DNA of 64,000 nt from Inia geoffrensis (GCA_036417435.1 CM070907.1:58140001-58204000); one strand, 5' to 3'. Positions 10,596-21,799 are shown, numbered from the stretch's first letter. The notes: generated from the sequence alone by a model not told the origin. Program-made: numbers and translations.

Positions 10596-10599
10596 AATT

Positions 10600-10725
10600 G
10601 ATGCCTGACTATGGAATTAGACATATCCGTACTGAGATCCTATCCCTGTTGCCTCTTAACTGAGTGATGATGGTCACTTAGCCCATGTGAGCTTCTGCAC
10701 ATGTGAAATCATGGCATTGATCTTT
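10600..10725 (+). mobile_element. Possible MIR SINE fragment
   Basis: Weak match in order: 'ggaattagacatatcc', 'ctgagatcctatccctgttg', 'gagcttctgcacatgtgaaa'. Confidence 0.4.
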
Positions 10726-10849
10726 GTTTTACGTCTACCACAGAAGTGTAAGGACAAGGAAGTGAAACGGGAAATCATGAGGTCATAATCTGAAAACATG
10801 ATGCAAACATTAACCATAAATATAGTTATTCAAACTCCACCCATCTTGG

Positions 10850-11112
10850 AGTTCCATCTCAAAATCCCTACTCTTTTTGAAGCTTTCCTTGATGACTCCA
10901 AGTTAAAATAATTTGCCCCTTTTGGAACTCCTACTGAACAATATATACTTTGTAGCAATCAACTTTTTCTCCAAGTATTTTGCATCCATTGTTTTCCTCC
11001 CTAAGCTGTACCTAAGCTCAGTGCAAGTAGAGATGTGTCATTTCCTACCTGGTTGAATTCTCCCCCATATCTAAGCAATGCTTAAGACTTCAATAAGTAC
11101 ATAGTTGACAGA
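10850..11112 (+). mobile_element. L2 LINE 3' fragment
   Basis: It shows 'gaagctttccttgatgactc', 'atttgccccttttggaact', 'cctaagctcagtgcaagtag' and 'aagacttcaataagtacata', parallel to the L2 3' end. Confidence 0.6.
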
Positions 11113-11144
11113 GTTTAAGATTTAAATTGATTGCGATGTCCAAA

Positions 11145-11612
11145 CTCTTAGCACAGCATGCAAGGCCCTGGCTACCTTTGTAGGTGTATTATCACCATTC
11201 TCACAGTCAGAGTTCTAGCTGCAACAAAAAAGGGAAGAACTCCTGGGTGCTCTGCCTGTCATGCCAGTTGCCTCGACTTGTGCAATTCATTTTACCAGGA
11301 AGATCCTTCCTATACTTTCTACTTATAAATTCTTACTCTTATTTCAAGGCTTAGATGAAATCTTATTTTCTTTTGCTGATCCTCCTTAGGTAGCATCAGT
11401 TGCTACCAGTGTGTATCATCAGTATCCACACTGATGTCCCCATCAATTAAACCAATTCATACATCATACTATAGCTACCACATGTTCATCTCTTCTAAAC
11501 TCTGACCTTCACAAGGATAGAAACTACAGCTTTTAAAATACATACATATATTTTTATATTTGACACATCACATAGTAGGTACTCAATTATATTTGTTAAA
11601 CTGGATTGATGT
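11145..11612 (+). mobile_element. L2 LINE 3' fragment
   Basis: Recognised by 'caaggccctggctacctttg', 'atttcaaggcttagatgaaa', 'gctgatcctccttaggtag', 'cttcacaaggatagaaacta' and 'catagtaggtactcaattat'. It follows another L2 3' end in the same orientation and is a separate insertion. Confidence 0.7.
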
Positions 11613-11614
11613 GA

Positions 11615-12020
11615 TTTTCTGTTCTGGACTTAAAAGAAAAAATCTACAGTGAACAGGTTACGACAATGCATTTGCATCTGGATACTGACAACTTATTCTT
11701 TCTGACTGCTAAGTGCCTGTCATTGGTCTTGATTTAGCCTAACATCTGGCTTTTCTTTAGGCTGATTATCAGATTGCTTCCCCACCAGATGTGTGGCAAC
11801 CAGCTGGCAGACCCTATCAGTTTGAATGCCCCTGGTTCCGTCCGAATCTGTCAGGTGCCTTTAAGATTACAAATACTAAATCTGATCCTACTTGAGAATC
11901 TCTGAGTATGGTGAGAGCTACTAGCCTCACTGTAAATCTCAGGAGTGCTGAAACCCTGATTTTTCATTTACATGTGGACACAGTTAGCTTCCTTCAGAAG
12001 TGAGCTAGTAAAAAAGCTAA
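11615..12020. other. No gene; unassigned sequence
   Basis: No supportable repeat or coding signal. Some phrases near 11875-11925 recall an old hAT MITE but are not convincing. Confidence 0.35.
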
Positions 12021-12024
12021 GTAC

Positions 12025-12230
12025 ACAATCTTGAATCAAAAAGACCTTGGTTCTGGCATTTATTAAGTTTTTGACTTTGGGCAAGTTACTTAATCCACTG
12101 AGCTGCAGTTTCCAACTCTGTAAAATGGGGGGGAAAAAAAGACTTGTCTGTGAGGATTACACGATGAGGTTTATAAAGTCCTTAGCATAGTATGTAGCAC
12201 ATACTAAAATCTCAGTAAATGATAAATCTT
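12025..12230 (+). mobile_element. MIR SINE
   Basis: It contains 'gactttgggcaagttactta', 'ctctgtaaaatgggggg', 'gtgaggattacacgatgag' and 'gtagcacatactaaaatctc', a nearly complete MIR. Confidence 0.8.
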
Positions 12231-12254
12231 ATTACAGTGATGATTCACCTTAAC

Positions 12255-12500
12255 ATTCTCTGAAGGCTACTATGTCTTAGGCTTGTGTTAGGAATTGACG
12301 TAGAACTAAGAAAGCAGAGATGACTAATGGGGTTTTTGCCCTCAAGGATTTCAGTCATATTGGAGCAACAGTAAAATAAATTTATAGATTTATAACAGGG
12401 TGATTTGAGACCTGCTGGAGATATAGAGAGGGTGGAGGAGCTCAGAGACAGAGGAATCACCCAACCTCATGAGTTAAGAAAGGGTCCCTGGATAATGAGG
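12255..12500 (-). mobile_element. L2 LINE 3' fragment
   Basis: The plus strand reads the reverse L2 end: 'aaggctactatgtcttaggc', 'gggtttttgccctcaagg', 'aaaataaatttatagattta'. Confidence 0.55.
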
Positions 12501-12799
12501 TAGTTTAAGGAACAAACGTGTTTCCACGCAATCTGAGTAACTTTTGACCTTTTCAGAGATCCTCAACTCCACCAGTGGGAGTCAAAAGGGCCCCCATCTA
12601 CTAAGAGTAGGCATACATTGTCCCTGACAAGTGGCACACCCCTCAGGCTCATTAACACAGCCTCGCTGCCGCTACAGGTTTGAGTCTAATAGAACTCATC
12701 TCCTGATACCTTCTATTGCTATTTTTATCCTCTAATGAAAGAAGTCCTAGACACATAGATCACCCCTCATCTTATGCTCTTATCTCCATAAAGCAGAAT
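12501..12799. other. No gene; unassigned sequence
   Basis: Pyrimidine-biased sequence that may be the distal 5' part of the following L2, but no box is recognised. Confidence 0.3.
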
Positions 12800-13780
12800 C
12801 TCTCTCCCCATTCCTTTCTTGCCTTTAAATCCCTCCATTGAACCCTCTGGAATTCAGGAAGTTTTATCATCAGGGAATTCTATCATCAGCAAAACTTCCT
12901 ATATCTTCAAACTCTTCTCAGAATGTTTTCTTCAACTTTTTGCTTTTACAGAAAACGGGCTTCCCCTCAACCCCCCAAGGCCTCTGCTTCCCCTCTAGCC
13001 CTCGCAACTTGGGGTCTATTTTTTCTCACATGGGCCTTGTACCACTGACCTTCCTGGCTCCTCATTTCCAGACCATTCTCACATCAGACCTTGTTGTTGT
13101 GTGGTGAGCGGGCTTGAACCTACTCATGAGAGATAACGGTGCACATTCCTTCCCAACTCTGTGTTTGGAAATAGTCTGTTAGTAGCTTGGAGGCATCATG
13201 ATGCAATTTACATCAAGGAAATTGACATACACTAAAAATCAGGGACATTTTGTTTTGTTCTTCAAAGAGCAGGTTGTTATACCTCTATGAGCCCATCACT
13301 GCCGTACTCCCTGAAAACCTCGAGCTTTGGATCCCACCACCTTTCCTTTCTGGTTCATTGTCATTCTCTCCAATGTCACTCTGTCTTAGCACTTGGGTAT
13401 TTTAATATATATGTAGCTAGACAATGCTGCTAACACTGTAATCTCCTCTCAGCTCTGTTGTCCTCACCCTTCTCCTCCAAAGACATTGTCCTCCACTCTA
13501 CCTTAGCCACTTCTTACCTAGATCTCCATAAATCCTGTTTACCATAACTGCAATACCCCTACTCTCTGACACCATTTCCTAACACCATTTCCAGGTTACT
13601 TCCTATAATACTCCCAATAATCCTTTCACCTCACTAGGACTTTTATCCCTTTCTCTAACCACTTCATCTCTGTCCCTTGCCCATTTCAAGTCCTATATTC
13701 CCTCCTTACACAGTTTAAATTCCAGGGCCAACATGTTAATCACTTCTTTGCATAAAAGCTTAGTTCTCTGACCCCTCTCA
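12800..13780 (+). mobile_element. Probable 5' part of the long L2 LINE (endonuclease side)
   Basis: C/T-rich sequence with 'ccattctcacatcagacctt', 'cttcccaactctgtgtttgg', 'agtagcttggaggcatcatg' and 'gacattgtcctccactctac' resembles the mammalian LINE sequence that precedes the L2 reverse-transcriptase region. It joins the secure L2 at 13781 without an obvious foreign insert. Frames are broken. The assignment to the same insertion is an inference from order and orientation. Confidence 0.5.
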
Positions 13781-15335
13781 TTGTTTGCAGAATCCACTTA
13801 GAAAACCACCGCTAAATACAACTCTGGACTTACTCTATACATATATCTGGCAGTTGCCTGTGGCTAGAGGGAAAAAAACAAAACAAAACCAAAAAGAAAA
13901 CAGGCTGATTAGTCTCCCTTTAAATTATTATTACGACTTCAGCTTAGCTCTTACAATTGCCAGACATACTTACACATCCCTCATCCGTTCACTTTCCCAC
14001 CATTCTAGCAATTATTCTCCCTCCTATATCATCATTTTTTCTTTATATTATCCTACTTTCATTGGCATAACTTCGTGTTTGTACTTCTTTCATAATAAAA
14101 TAAAAAACCCTTTGTAACCCATCTTCACCTTTCAGCTATGACTCTCTTTCTTAGCTGGCTTTACAATTTAATATATTGTATCTGTACTTATCTATGGTAC
14201 TTTTCTTCAGTTTTAAGCTAATCCAAATGATTTCTATCCTCATCATGCCACCAGAACTGATTAAATGAAGACCACCTATGACATACCTGCTGTCAAATCC
14301 AATGGTCAATCTTCAGTCCTTCCATCTTCCATGAACAATCAGTACCATTTGAAACAGTTAATTATCACCTCATCCATAATAATAGCATGCATTCTCATTT
14401 GCTTTTCCTCCTACCTTATTTTTGTTCCTTCTCCATTTCCATTACTAGATAATCCACTTCTCTGCGACCTCACAGACTGGAGTACCTCAACGGTTAGTCC
14501 TTTGTCGTCTTCTCCAGCTGCTCTTTCTCCCTTGCTGATATTCTCTGGGCTCACAGCTTTAAACACCATCTCTATGGGGATGACTCGCTAACATACTTGT
14601 CATCCTAGAACCCTCTCCTTGAACTCCAGACTCCTATATCCAGCTAGCTGCTCAACGCCTGCACTGATAAATAGCCATCTCAAAGCAAACATGTCCCAGA
14701 CTGAACTCCTGCTTTCGACGGGGCAAGTTTCTCAGGCCAAACATAATACATTGATCTTTGTTCTCTGACTTTGGTCACACCCCATTTCCAATCCATCGTG
14801 AAACTTTAACGCCTTGATTTCCAAACATATGCAGAACCTGACAGCCTTTCTCGCTCCCACCGGACTCCCTTATTTCTGGCCTTCCAATTCCAATAGTCTC
14901 TCTGCCTCCACTCTTGCCTACTTGCAACCTGTTCTTAAGTGAGCAGCCAGAGTTCTCCGCCACATAAATCCAATCTTTCCACAGCTCTCCAGTGGCTTCC
15001 TATTTTCTTGCCTTGCCCTGTAAGTACCTTCTCAATTTGCCCCCATTTATCAACCTGATTATATGTTGACTATACTTCCCTTAATTCACTGGGGGCCTTC
15101 TTGCTTACTAGAGCATATTGAGCATGGACACAGCTTGGAGCCTTTATGGTGGCCCTTCTCTCTGCCTGGAATACCTTCTCACACTGTTCCTCTCTACCTT
15201 CTGAGCTACTTTCTCTACCTCCTGAAAATCTGGGCTTAAATGTCATTTTCCCAGTGAGACTCTCTCAGACTGTACTACTTACAGTTAATACCCCCCAACC
15301 CTGTCTCAGGCAACTACATTGCCTGCATCCGGCAT

Positions 15336-15366
<31 letters not shown>

Positions 15367-15590
15367 TTATAGCAGGTATAACATTCTACTATGCTAGGTA
15401 TCTTCCTATTGATTATGTTTATTGTCTGTGTCCCTCTGTTGCAATGTAATCTCCGACAGGGCAATTTTTTCTACTTTTTTAACCTCTGTGCCCGATATGT
15501 TCCAAATATATCCTAGAAAGTGTTTGACATATGTCCTTTGTCAAAAATATATTCTTACTGTATAAATACCTTAAACAAAAATTTCAAAAA
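13781..15590 (+). mobile_element. Long L2 LINE, reverse-transcriptase region to 3' end
   Basis: Boxes occur in consensus order: 'acaaaacaaaaccaaaaaga', 'gctgtcaaatccaatggtc', 'ctttaaacaccatctctatg' followed by GGGGATGAC (the YxDD catalytic box, 14573-14584, with glycine in the second place), 'tgaactccagactcctatat', 'tgtcccagactgaactcctg', 'ccacagctctccagtggctt', 'ctctgcctggaatacctt' and a terminal region with a TC array. The usual L2 copy is a few hundred bases, so about 1.8 kb here is long. Multiple stops and frame shifts show that it is dead. Confidence 0.8.
15336..15362. repeat. (TC)n microsatellite within L2
   Basis: About 13 TC units interrupt the L2 3' region. Confidence 0.95.
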
Positions 15591-15630
15591 ATGTACAAGA
15601 ATTAGTCAGGGAAAGCTATTTCTTTCCTTT

Positions 15631-15696
15631 TATTTAATTGAAGTATAGTTGATTACAATGTTGCATTTGTTTCTGGTATACAGCAAAGTGATTCAC

Positions 15697-15745
<49 letters not shown>

Positions 15746-15895
15746 TATTTTTCATATTCTATTGTGGCTTATCACAGGATATTGAATATAGTTCCCTGTG
15801 CTATATTGTAGGACCTTGTTGTTTATTCATTCTATATATAATAGTTTGCATCTTCTAATCCCAAACTCCCAATCCATCCCTCCCCTGCCCCACTC
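15631..15895 (-). mobile_element. L1 LINE 3' end, short insertion
   Basis: The plus strand is the reverse of an artiodactyl-type L1 3' end: 'attgaagtatagttgattac', 'acagcaaagtgattcaca', an AT array, 'gttccctgtgctatattgta' and 'aatccatccctcccctg'. A 10-bp duplication TCTTTCCTTT flanks it at 15621-15630 and 15896-15905. The insert is only about 265 bp, so it is strongly 5'-truncated. Confidence 0.85.
15699..15741. repeat. (AT)n microsatellite inside L1 3' UTR
   Basis: About 21 AT units at the same 3' UTR position where the L1 at 25889 carries an AC array. Confidence 0.97.
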
Positions 15896-15905
15896 TCTTT
15901 CCTTT

Positions 15906-17530
15906 AATTCCAATACTTTTTTAGTTTTTCAGGTCTTAAGCCTACCTAATAATTTAGAGATTTCATACAACAAGTCCACGTTAGAAGCTGCATCTCAGTT
16001 GTTTTTTTTTTTTTTTTTTTTGGTCCAAATTGTTATTGTTAAATTTGTCATCTCATAATGGAATTTTTTTAATACTGCCATCATAAATTGGACACTAGCA
16101 ACTTTCAGTTATACATTAGGAAAATTAAACCTCACTGGAAGTCAGTTTATGCAGTTGTAAATTGATTATAATATCTACTTAAATTTATTTTTTTAAGAGT
16201 TAAACAAAATAAAAGAACAATTTGTGGCATAAATTAGGTACTTAGGATGTACTGGAAGTTAATAAACATTTACATATTAGGTGAATTAAGGAGTAGATGA
16301 ATGAATTATTTAACCAACATACATTAAATATGCCTTTTTAATGAAACTTTATGGGAATTTCATTGGAAAATAAATTAAATATTCAAAATGCTTTTTATTA
16401 AAGTCATTTTGGTTTGCATTTTGTATAGAGTAAAAACCAACAGATACTTATCACTAGCTTACATCATGTAAGCCATATACTCACATTATCTTTTGACAAT
16501 ATCTTAGAGAAATATGAAAGCTTGATTCAGGTTTATGACAAAAGACATCCAATTTGGTAGCCACACAGTAAGAACCCTGTATATGTTCTACAGTTGGCTG
16601 TTATACTGATTTATCCATACAAAACAGATATGACTGATATGGGAGAGGAATAAGAGTCAGATATTTACTGTGAGGTTTTTTAATCTAATCAACGTTTCCT
16701 TCTCTAGCCAAAGTAATTTTCTTTTCTTTTCCTTAATGCATGTCATAAAAGGCGAATTTTATAGTGATCTAGAAAATCAAATTATGTGACATTGATTAGT
16801 AGATAAAATAATACTGAAAGAGGTGACTTTGCTAAATGCACACCCCTCTCTCCCAATTCAAGCATGTAAACCTTGACCCTATAGGTTTGAAGTGTTGGAC
16901 AATCACATATGAGGTGAAACTGGATTATCCTGTATTATCAGCCCATTAAATGCACTGGGTCGCATCTCAAGCCTGCATCACGAGGTATGATCTGAAAAGG
17001 TCAGCCTTATGCCTATTGACCCCCATGCTGGCTCTTGATGAGTTTGACCCAAAGAATGTTTCTATCACGTTTATATCACGTCCACTTGTACAGTTCAAGT
17101 TCTTCCTGATACTGTTCTTTTTATTATGAGGTTTAGAGCCCCTGGCAAACAACAGTATATAAATATGGAAGATTGCCATAAAATACCAAGGAAGTGGAGA
17201 GCCTGTATTAGTAGTGAAGCCTGGCCCATCATCAAAAAAGAATTTGTAAGACCTAAGACTTACCAAGAGGACTCAATTTGGAACAAACCACAGCAAAGAA
17301 AGGCACTATATCTTGGTACCTAGTGTTGCCATATATAAAAACCCAGTAATAATATATATGTTGCTATGGGAAGCATTTGGCACAGGAAGTGTGAAGTAGT
17401 TTAAGAAAAAATCTGCTTTACACACATAAGGATCACAAATTATAGCAATAATACAAAGCAGATTTTTCTGTATCAGCTCTATAATATTTTTAACCATAGA
17501 ACGTAAAAATTAATTATTTGACCTAACTTG
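15906..17530. other. No gene; 1.6 kb of unassigned AT-rich sequence
   Basis: A 20-base T run lies at 16002-16021. No transposable element or gene is recognised. The part 16840-17330 is less AT-rich than its surroundings and carries overlapping open frames on both strands (99 codons minus, 65 codons plus) without recognisable domains. Confidence 0.4.
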
Positions 17531-17534
17531 AAGG

Positions 17535-17703
17535 ATAAGGTAGCATAGTGAGAAAAATAAATTTGCAGTCAGTCTAACCTATTTAGAATCCTTGTCTCAA
17601 CACCTCCTACATGTGTGACCTAGTACAAGTGGCTTAACTTCTTTATGCCTCATTTTCCTTTTTAATAAAAGAAAGTTTATACGGCATATACATATATATG
17701 TGC

Positions 17704-17749
<46 letters not shown>

Positions 17750-17830
17750 CAATCACTGTGTGTTTGTGAGGGTAAATGATATAATACATGTAAATGCACT
17801 AACATATGGTAAATGCTCCCAAAATGTTAC
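17535..17830 (+). mobile_element. MIR SINE carrying an expanded TG array
   Basis: The left part shows 'gtgtgacctagtacaagtgg', 'cttaacttctttatgcctca'; the right part 'gagggtaaatgatataatac', 'atgtaaatgcactaacatat', 'ggtaaatgctccc'. The two MIR halves flank the TG array at the place where intact MIRs have only a short spacer. Confidence 0.75.
17709..17747. repeat. (TG)n microsatellite inside MIR
   Basis: About 19 uninterrupted TG units. Confidence 0.98.
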
Positions 17831-17984
17831 CAACTTTCCTTCGATGAGGAAACAGCTTGAGCACTGGCCTCAGTTTAAGTGCCATATTTCATAGTCACCA
17901 ATTCTTCTTATGTGGATCTTCCCAGTAAGGATTAACAATAACTTGGCATTCTGTAATCCACAATCCAATTTTACATATTGGAAT

Positions 17985-18125
17985 AATAACACATACTCAC
18001 TGAGCACTTACTTTGTGCCAAGCACTGTCCAGAGTACTTTACATGTATTAACTGCTTTAATTCTCGTAACACCACTGTAGTAGATTTTATTATAATCCTC
18101 ATTTTACAGATGAGAAAAATGAGGC
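17985..18125 (-). mobile_element. MIR SINE fragment
   Basis: The plus strand reads 'actgagcacttactttgtgc', 'caagcactgtccagagtact', 'tttaattctcgtaacaccac', 'cctcattttacagatgag'. Confidence 0.85.
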
Positions 18126-18140
18126 ACTGAATAATTTTCC

Positions 18141-18142
<2 letters not shown>

Positions 18143-18181
<39 letters not shown>
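18143..18181. repeat. (TG)n microsatellite inside L1
   Basis: About 19 TG units replacing the short TGTGTATATATG found at this place in L1. Confidence 0.98.
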
Positions 18182-18187
<6 letters not shown>

Positions 18188-18477
18188 ATCACATTTTCTG
18201 TCTCCATTCATCCGTCAATATACACTGAAGTTACTTAGGTTGTTTCCATATCTTGGCTTTTGTGAATACTGCTGCAGTGAACATGGGAGTCCAGATAGCT
18301 CTTTGAGATAGTGATTTCATTTTCTTGGGATACATACCCAGAAGTGGTACTGCTGAATCATATGGTAGTTCTATTTTTAGTCTTTGGAGGAACCGCCATA
18401 CCATTTTTAGTAACGTTCCTACCAATAGTGTACAAGTGTTCTCTTATCTCCACATCCTCAACAATACTTGTTCTCTC

Positions 18478-18502
18478 TTATTATTATTATTATTATTATT
18501 TT
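18478..18502. repeat. (TTA)n microsatellite inside L1
   Basis: Eight TTA/TAT units within the L1 fragment. Confidence 0.95.
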
Positions 18503-18774
18503 TGATAATAGCCATGCTACCAGGTGGGAGGTGATATTTTATTGTGGGTTTGTGAAGCCTAAATTTCTTACGCTAAACTTAGTGTGCTATTGCAGGCTAC
18601 ACCTTGATAGTATCGGCATCATTGGTCTCATTCACTACACCCACTCTATTTCCTCATACATAGAAAATTTGATCACTGTGGGGACAGTGATAGTCTCTAA
18701 AACTCTAAATACTGCTCACACTTCGTATAGCTACAGCTTGCTACTGTAAAATCAGCTGGTATAGAACTGCTAGT

Positions 18775-19055
18775 TATCCTTCAATGGACATTCAAATATC
18801 ACCTACTCCATGAAGGTTTTCCCAGATCCTCCCAGAATAATTAATTCTTCTCCATTTCCCTACATTGGGTGTCTTTATTTAAACTATCACGTGGGGGTCA
18901 TTGTAATTATTTGCTTTAATGACTCTCTCTCTCAGTAGGATATGAGCTTTTCCAGAGGAAGAATCATGTCTCATTCATCTAAATATCTCTACTCACCACT
19001 TGATGCTTTTCTTGGCACATAATTAATTCTCAACAAATATTTAACAAATGAAATG
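18775..19055 (+). mobile_element. L2 LINE 3' fragment
   Basis: It shows 'tcaaatatcacctactccat', 'gaaggttttcccagatcctc', 'ggatatgagcttttccagag', 'cttggcacataattaattct' and a terminal 'caacaaatatttaacaaatg'. Confidence 0.75.
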
Positions 19056-19059
19056 GGAT

Positions 19060-20099
19060 TAATTATGTCATAAACACATCTGGAGGAAAATCGTACATCC
19101 TTCTTAATTTTCCAAAGGGCAAGCGGTGAAGATGTTGAAGAAATCATAAAAGAGAATTGTATAATGGACAAAGTATCTAAAGATGAGAACAGGCACTAGA
19201 ATTTTGGCAGGGTCAGTTTTAACTGTTTAGCCATTTCATTGGGACTAGTGATGGCAGCAGAGTGATAAGAACATAACAAGGGCTTTGTGGGTCTTAGACA
19301 AACATAAGTTTGAAATGCACCTTCACTGACTTAGTAGCTATGAGAGCTTATCCTAGATATATGGCTTCTCCTCACTTTTTTCAGCTGAAAAGCGAGCACA
19401 GCAATATCTAACTTAGCATCAGGTGGAGGTAAATGGTCATATGATAATGAATTATTAAAAGCTTGATATATATCTTAGCACCAACTAAGAGCTTTATTCA
19501 ATAATTTCACATATGGCCTCCCCTCCAAAAAAGTAACAACAAAGGGTTAGTGATGGGAAATAGCAACTCACTGTGTAGCATGGTATAATGGGGAAAAAAA
19601 AAAAGTATCTGATTTGATGTTAGGCAGATCTGCTCCTATCCAGTGGTAGGACTCCGGACACAGAGATTTGGGGAAAAGTAATCCCTCATATTAGAATGTA
19701 GAATGAGGCAGAGCTGCAGAAGACCCAGCCATGCACTGGATAATAGGTAAAGATGGTCCCCAATGCCTTGAAGAGCTATTGAGAAAAAGCAAAGACTTTT
19801 GAGCTTGGCATGCAAGATTTCTGACCAATGCATAAGCAGATACTTTGTATAAATAGCAATAAGTATTCAACATGGCAACCCAGCATAGACCGATGTGAGG
19901 CAAGAATAAACAAGGAATACAAAGAAAGGATCAGAATCTTTTGGGCCTTCCCAAGAATAGGAAGACTGGAGTAGAAAACTAAATGAGGGATAGTCTTTAT
20001 ATCTGAAAAAACCAAAATGCTTTCACAGGTCCTTAAATGAGGACAAACCTAAAACAAATTGAAATCCACTTTTTATCAATTAGGGTTTGCAATCTATAA
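19060..20099. other. No gene; mostly unassigned, one weak MIR
   Basis: A weak MIR (+) may lie at about 19300-19450 ('acttagtagctatgagagct', then a low-similarity tail). The overlapping minus-strand frames at 19636-20015 share no recognisable motif. Confidence 0.35.
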
Positions 20100-20113
20100 C
20101 TGAAGCTCTCTTT

Positions 20114-20317
20114 TTTTGTTTGTTTGTTTGTTTGTTTTTTTTGCAGTACACGGGCCTCTCACGCTGCGGAGCACAGGCTCCAGACACGCAGGCTCAGCGG
20201 CCATGGCTCACGGGCCCAGCCGCTCTGCGGCATGTGGGATCTTCCCAGACCGGGGCACGAACCCGTGTCCCCTGCATTGGCAGGCGGACTCTCAACCACT
20301 GCGCCACCAGGGAAGCC
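20114..20317 (-). mobile_element. CHR-type SINE, short form, with target duplication
   Basis: A T/TTTG tail (the reversed A-rich tail) is followed by GCAGTACACGGGCCTCTCAC and the element ends CCACCAGGGAAGCC. The flanks CTGAAGCTCTCTTT (20100-20113) and CTGAAGTTCTCTTT (20318-20331) differ by one base and form the target-site duplication. About 15 bp of the usual body near 20165 is deleted. Confidence 0.95.
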
Positions 20318-20439
20318 CTGAAGTTCTCTTTTAAGTATCCTTTCCTAAGTCTCCAAGACGAGGCTAAATATGTACCCTATGGGCACCATAGTCTCTTCTG
20401 TATTTGGTTAGTTCTTTCAACTTCTTTTTCACTTATCAC

Positions 20440-20905
20440 TTCATTCATCAACAAATAAATACTTATTTGTGCACGTCTGATGTACCAGCCATGGCTGCTA
20501 GGTGGTGGGGATATACCAGTGAACAAAACAGACAAGGTCCCTGTCTTCATGCCCCTTCATTCAAGGGGAAGAGAAATACAATGGACAAATCAACAAATCA
20601 ATAAACAAGAGAAATACAGATTGTGTTGAGTGCTGCGAAGGAAACTCACTGGTGGGTAGGATGGAAGTTTTCTGAGGTGGCTGACTTCAGACAGAATAAT
20701 CAGGGAAGGCTTTTGTGAGGAAATGCCGAGTGAGCTCAGATCTGAAGGATGGGACCGAGCCCACCATTTGAAAGGCATTATGGACAGCAAGTGCAAAGTC
20801 CTGAGTGGGAAAGGGCTGTGTGCATTTGAGACACAGAGAGAAAGTCCACTTGGTGAGAACAGATCCACTGAAGGGCATAGCTCAGACTGGCTTCGCTCAC
20901 TTCTC
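20440..20905 (-). mobile_element. L2 LINE fragment
   Basis: The plus strand carries the reverse L2 order: 'gggatataccagtgaacaaa', 'acagacaaggtccctgtctt', 'tcagggaaggcttttgtgag', 'gatctgaaggatgggac', 'cagcaagtgcaaagtcctga'. The 134-codon minus-strand frame at 20590-20994 is L2-derived and not a gene. Confidence 0.75.
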
Positions 20906-20924
20906 TCTAGAGCACTGTGAAGTC

Positions 20925-21485
20925 TTCTCACTTGTCTCCCTGATTCCATCCTCACTCCTATGAGCTGGTCTCCACCTGCAGCCAAATCAACCACATGGTA
21001 GTAGTCTCCTGCTTTCAGCCTGGGTATGGTTTCTGCTCACATTTAGAAGAACTCAAAGTCCTCGCATGGCCTAGATGGCAATATTTATTATGTCCATGAC
21101 TCATTTCCTGACCTCATTTCTGCACTTTGCCTCTTGTACATTCAGCCCTAGCCACGCTATCTTCCTTGCTGTTCCTCAAATATTCCAGGAATGTTCCTAC
21201 CTCAGGAACTTTGCACTTCCAAATATCCATGTGGGCAGCTCCCTCACTGCAGGTCTTAGCCCTTGACCACCTTCCCCCAACCAGTCTCTACTCCTATACT
21301 TTATTTCATTTTTCTTTCTACAATGTATAAACACCTAGCATTCTATTGTATATTTAATTTGTCTGTTGTCTGTCTTCTCCACTACAATTTTAAACACCAT
21401 GGAGACAGATAATGTTTCTGTTTCCTTACCCCCACTGGTGATCCATACGTATTGGATACATAAAGGATACATTAATAAAGCGTGC
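20925..21485 (+). mobile_element. L2 LINE fragment
   Basis: It shows 'aactcaaagtcctcgcatgg', 'cttccttgctgttcctcaaa', 'tgttcctacctcaggaact', 'ttgcacttccaaatatccat' and the 3' end near 'ggatacattaataaag'. It abuts an L2 in the opposite orientation. Confidence 0.8.
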
Positions 21486-21539
21486 TTCTACTTTGGCAGG
21501 CTACGTGTCATATGCCAATGGAACACGGTGGTTCTTCGG

Positions 21540-21790
21540 CAGAAAGAATGTCTTACTCAGAGATGGAGGTTGAGAAAGACTTCACGGGAAGGGCTACATA
21601 GGAGTCAGGTCTTGAAAAATGAGAAGCCATTTGCAAAGTATGGCAGAGCAGGAAGAAAAGGAAGAAAAAAAGGCAATTTGAATAGAGGAAACAGCACGTG
21701 TAAAGGCACAAGGTTGCTTACTCACTCTAGGGAAGGGGATATGCTCAGGGTCCATGAGAATCACGAGGAGTGGCAAGAGAAAAGATAGTT
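21540..21790 (-). mobile_element. L2 LINE fragment
   Basis: The plus strand shows the reverse of the L2 box that normally reads CCTTTGCACTTGCTGTTCC: 'ggaaacagcacgtgtaaagg' with 'gagtcaggtcttgaaaaatg' before it. Confidence 0.6.
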
Positions 21791-21799
21791 GTGGACGGA

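Larger units (their letters stand above)
18126..18552 (-). mobile_element. L1 LINE fragment (3' part of ORF2)
   Basis: The plus strand reads reversed L1 ORF2: 'actgaataattttccattg', then a TG array, 'ccattcatccgtcaatatac', 'gaatactgctgcagtgaaca', 'atacccagaagtggtactgc', 'atggtagttctatttttag', 'tgataatagccatgctac'. Both ends are truncated. It abuts the reversed MIR on its left. Confidence 0.85.

Noticed and set aside
13785..14591. 110- and 108-codon plus-strand frames
   Set aside because: They fall in the long L2 element and correspond to broken pieces of its ORF2 region.
17700..17894. Cysteine/valine repeat peptides from several frames
   Set aside because: They are translations of TG microsatellites, as also at 24166 and 46668.
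20087..20458. 123-codon frame that could be taken for a small protein
   Set aside because: It is composed of a poly(T/TTTG) tail, a reversed CHR SINE and flank. No independent coding signal.
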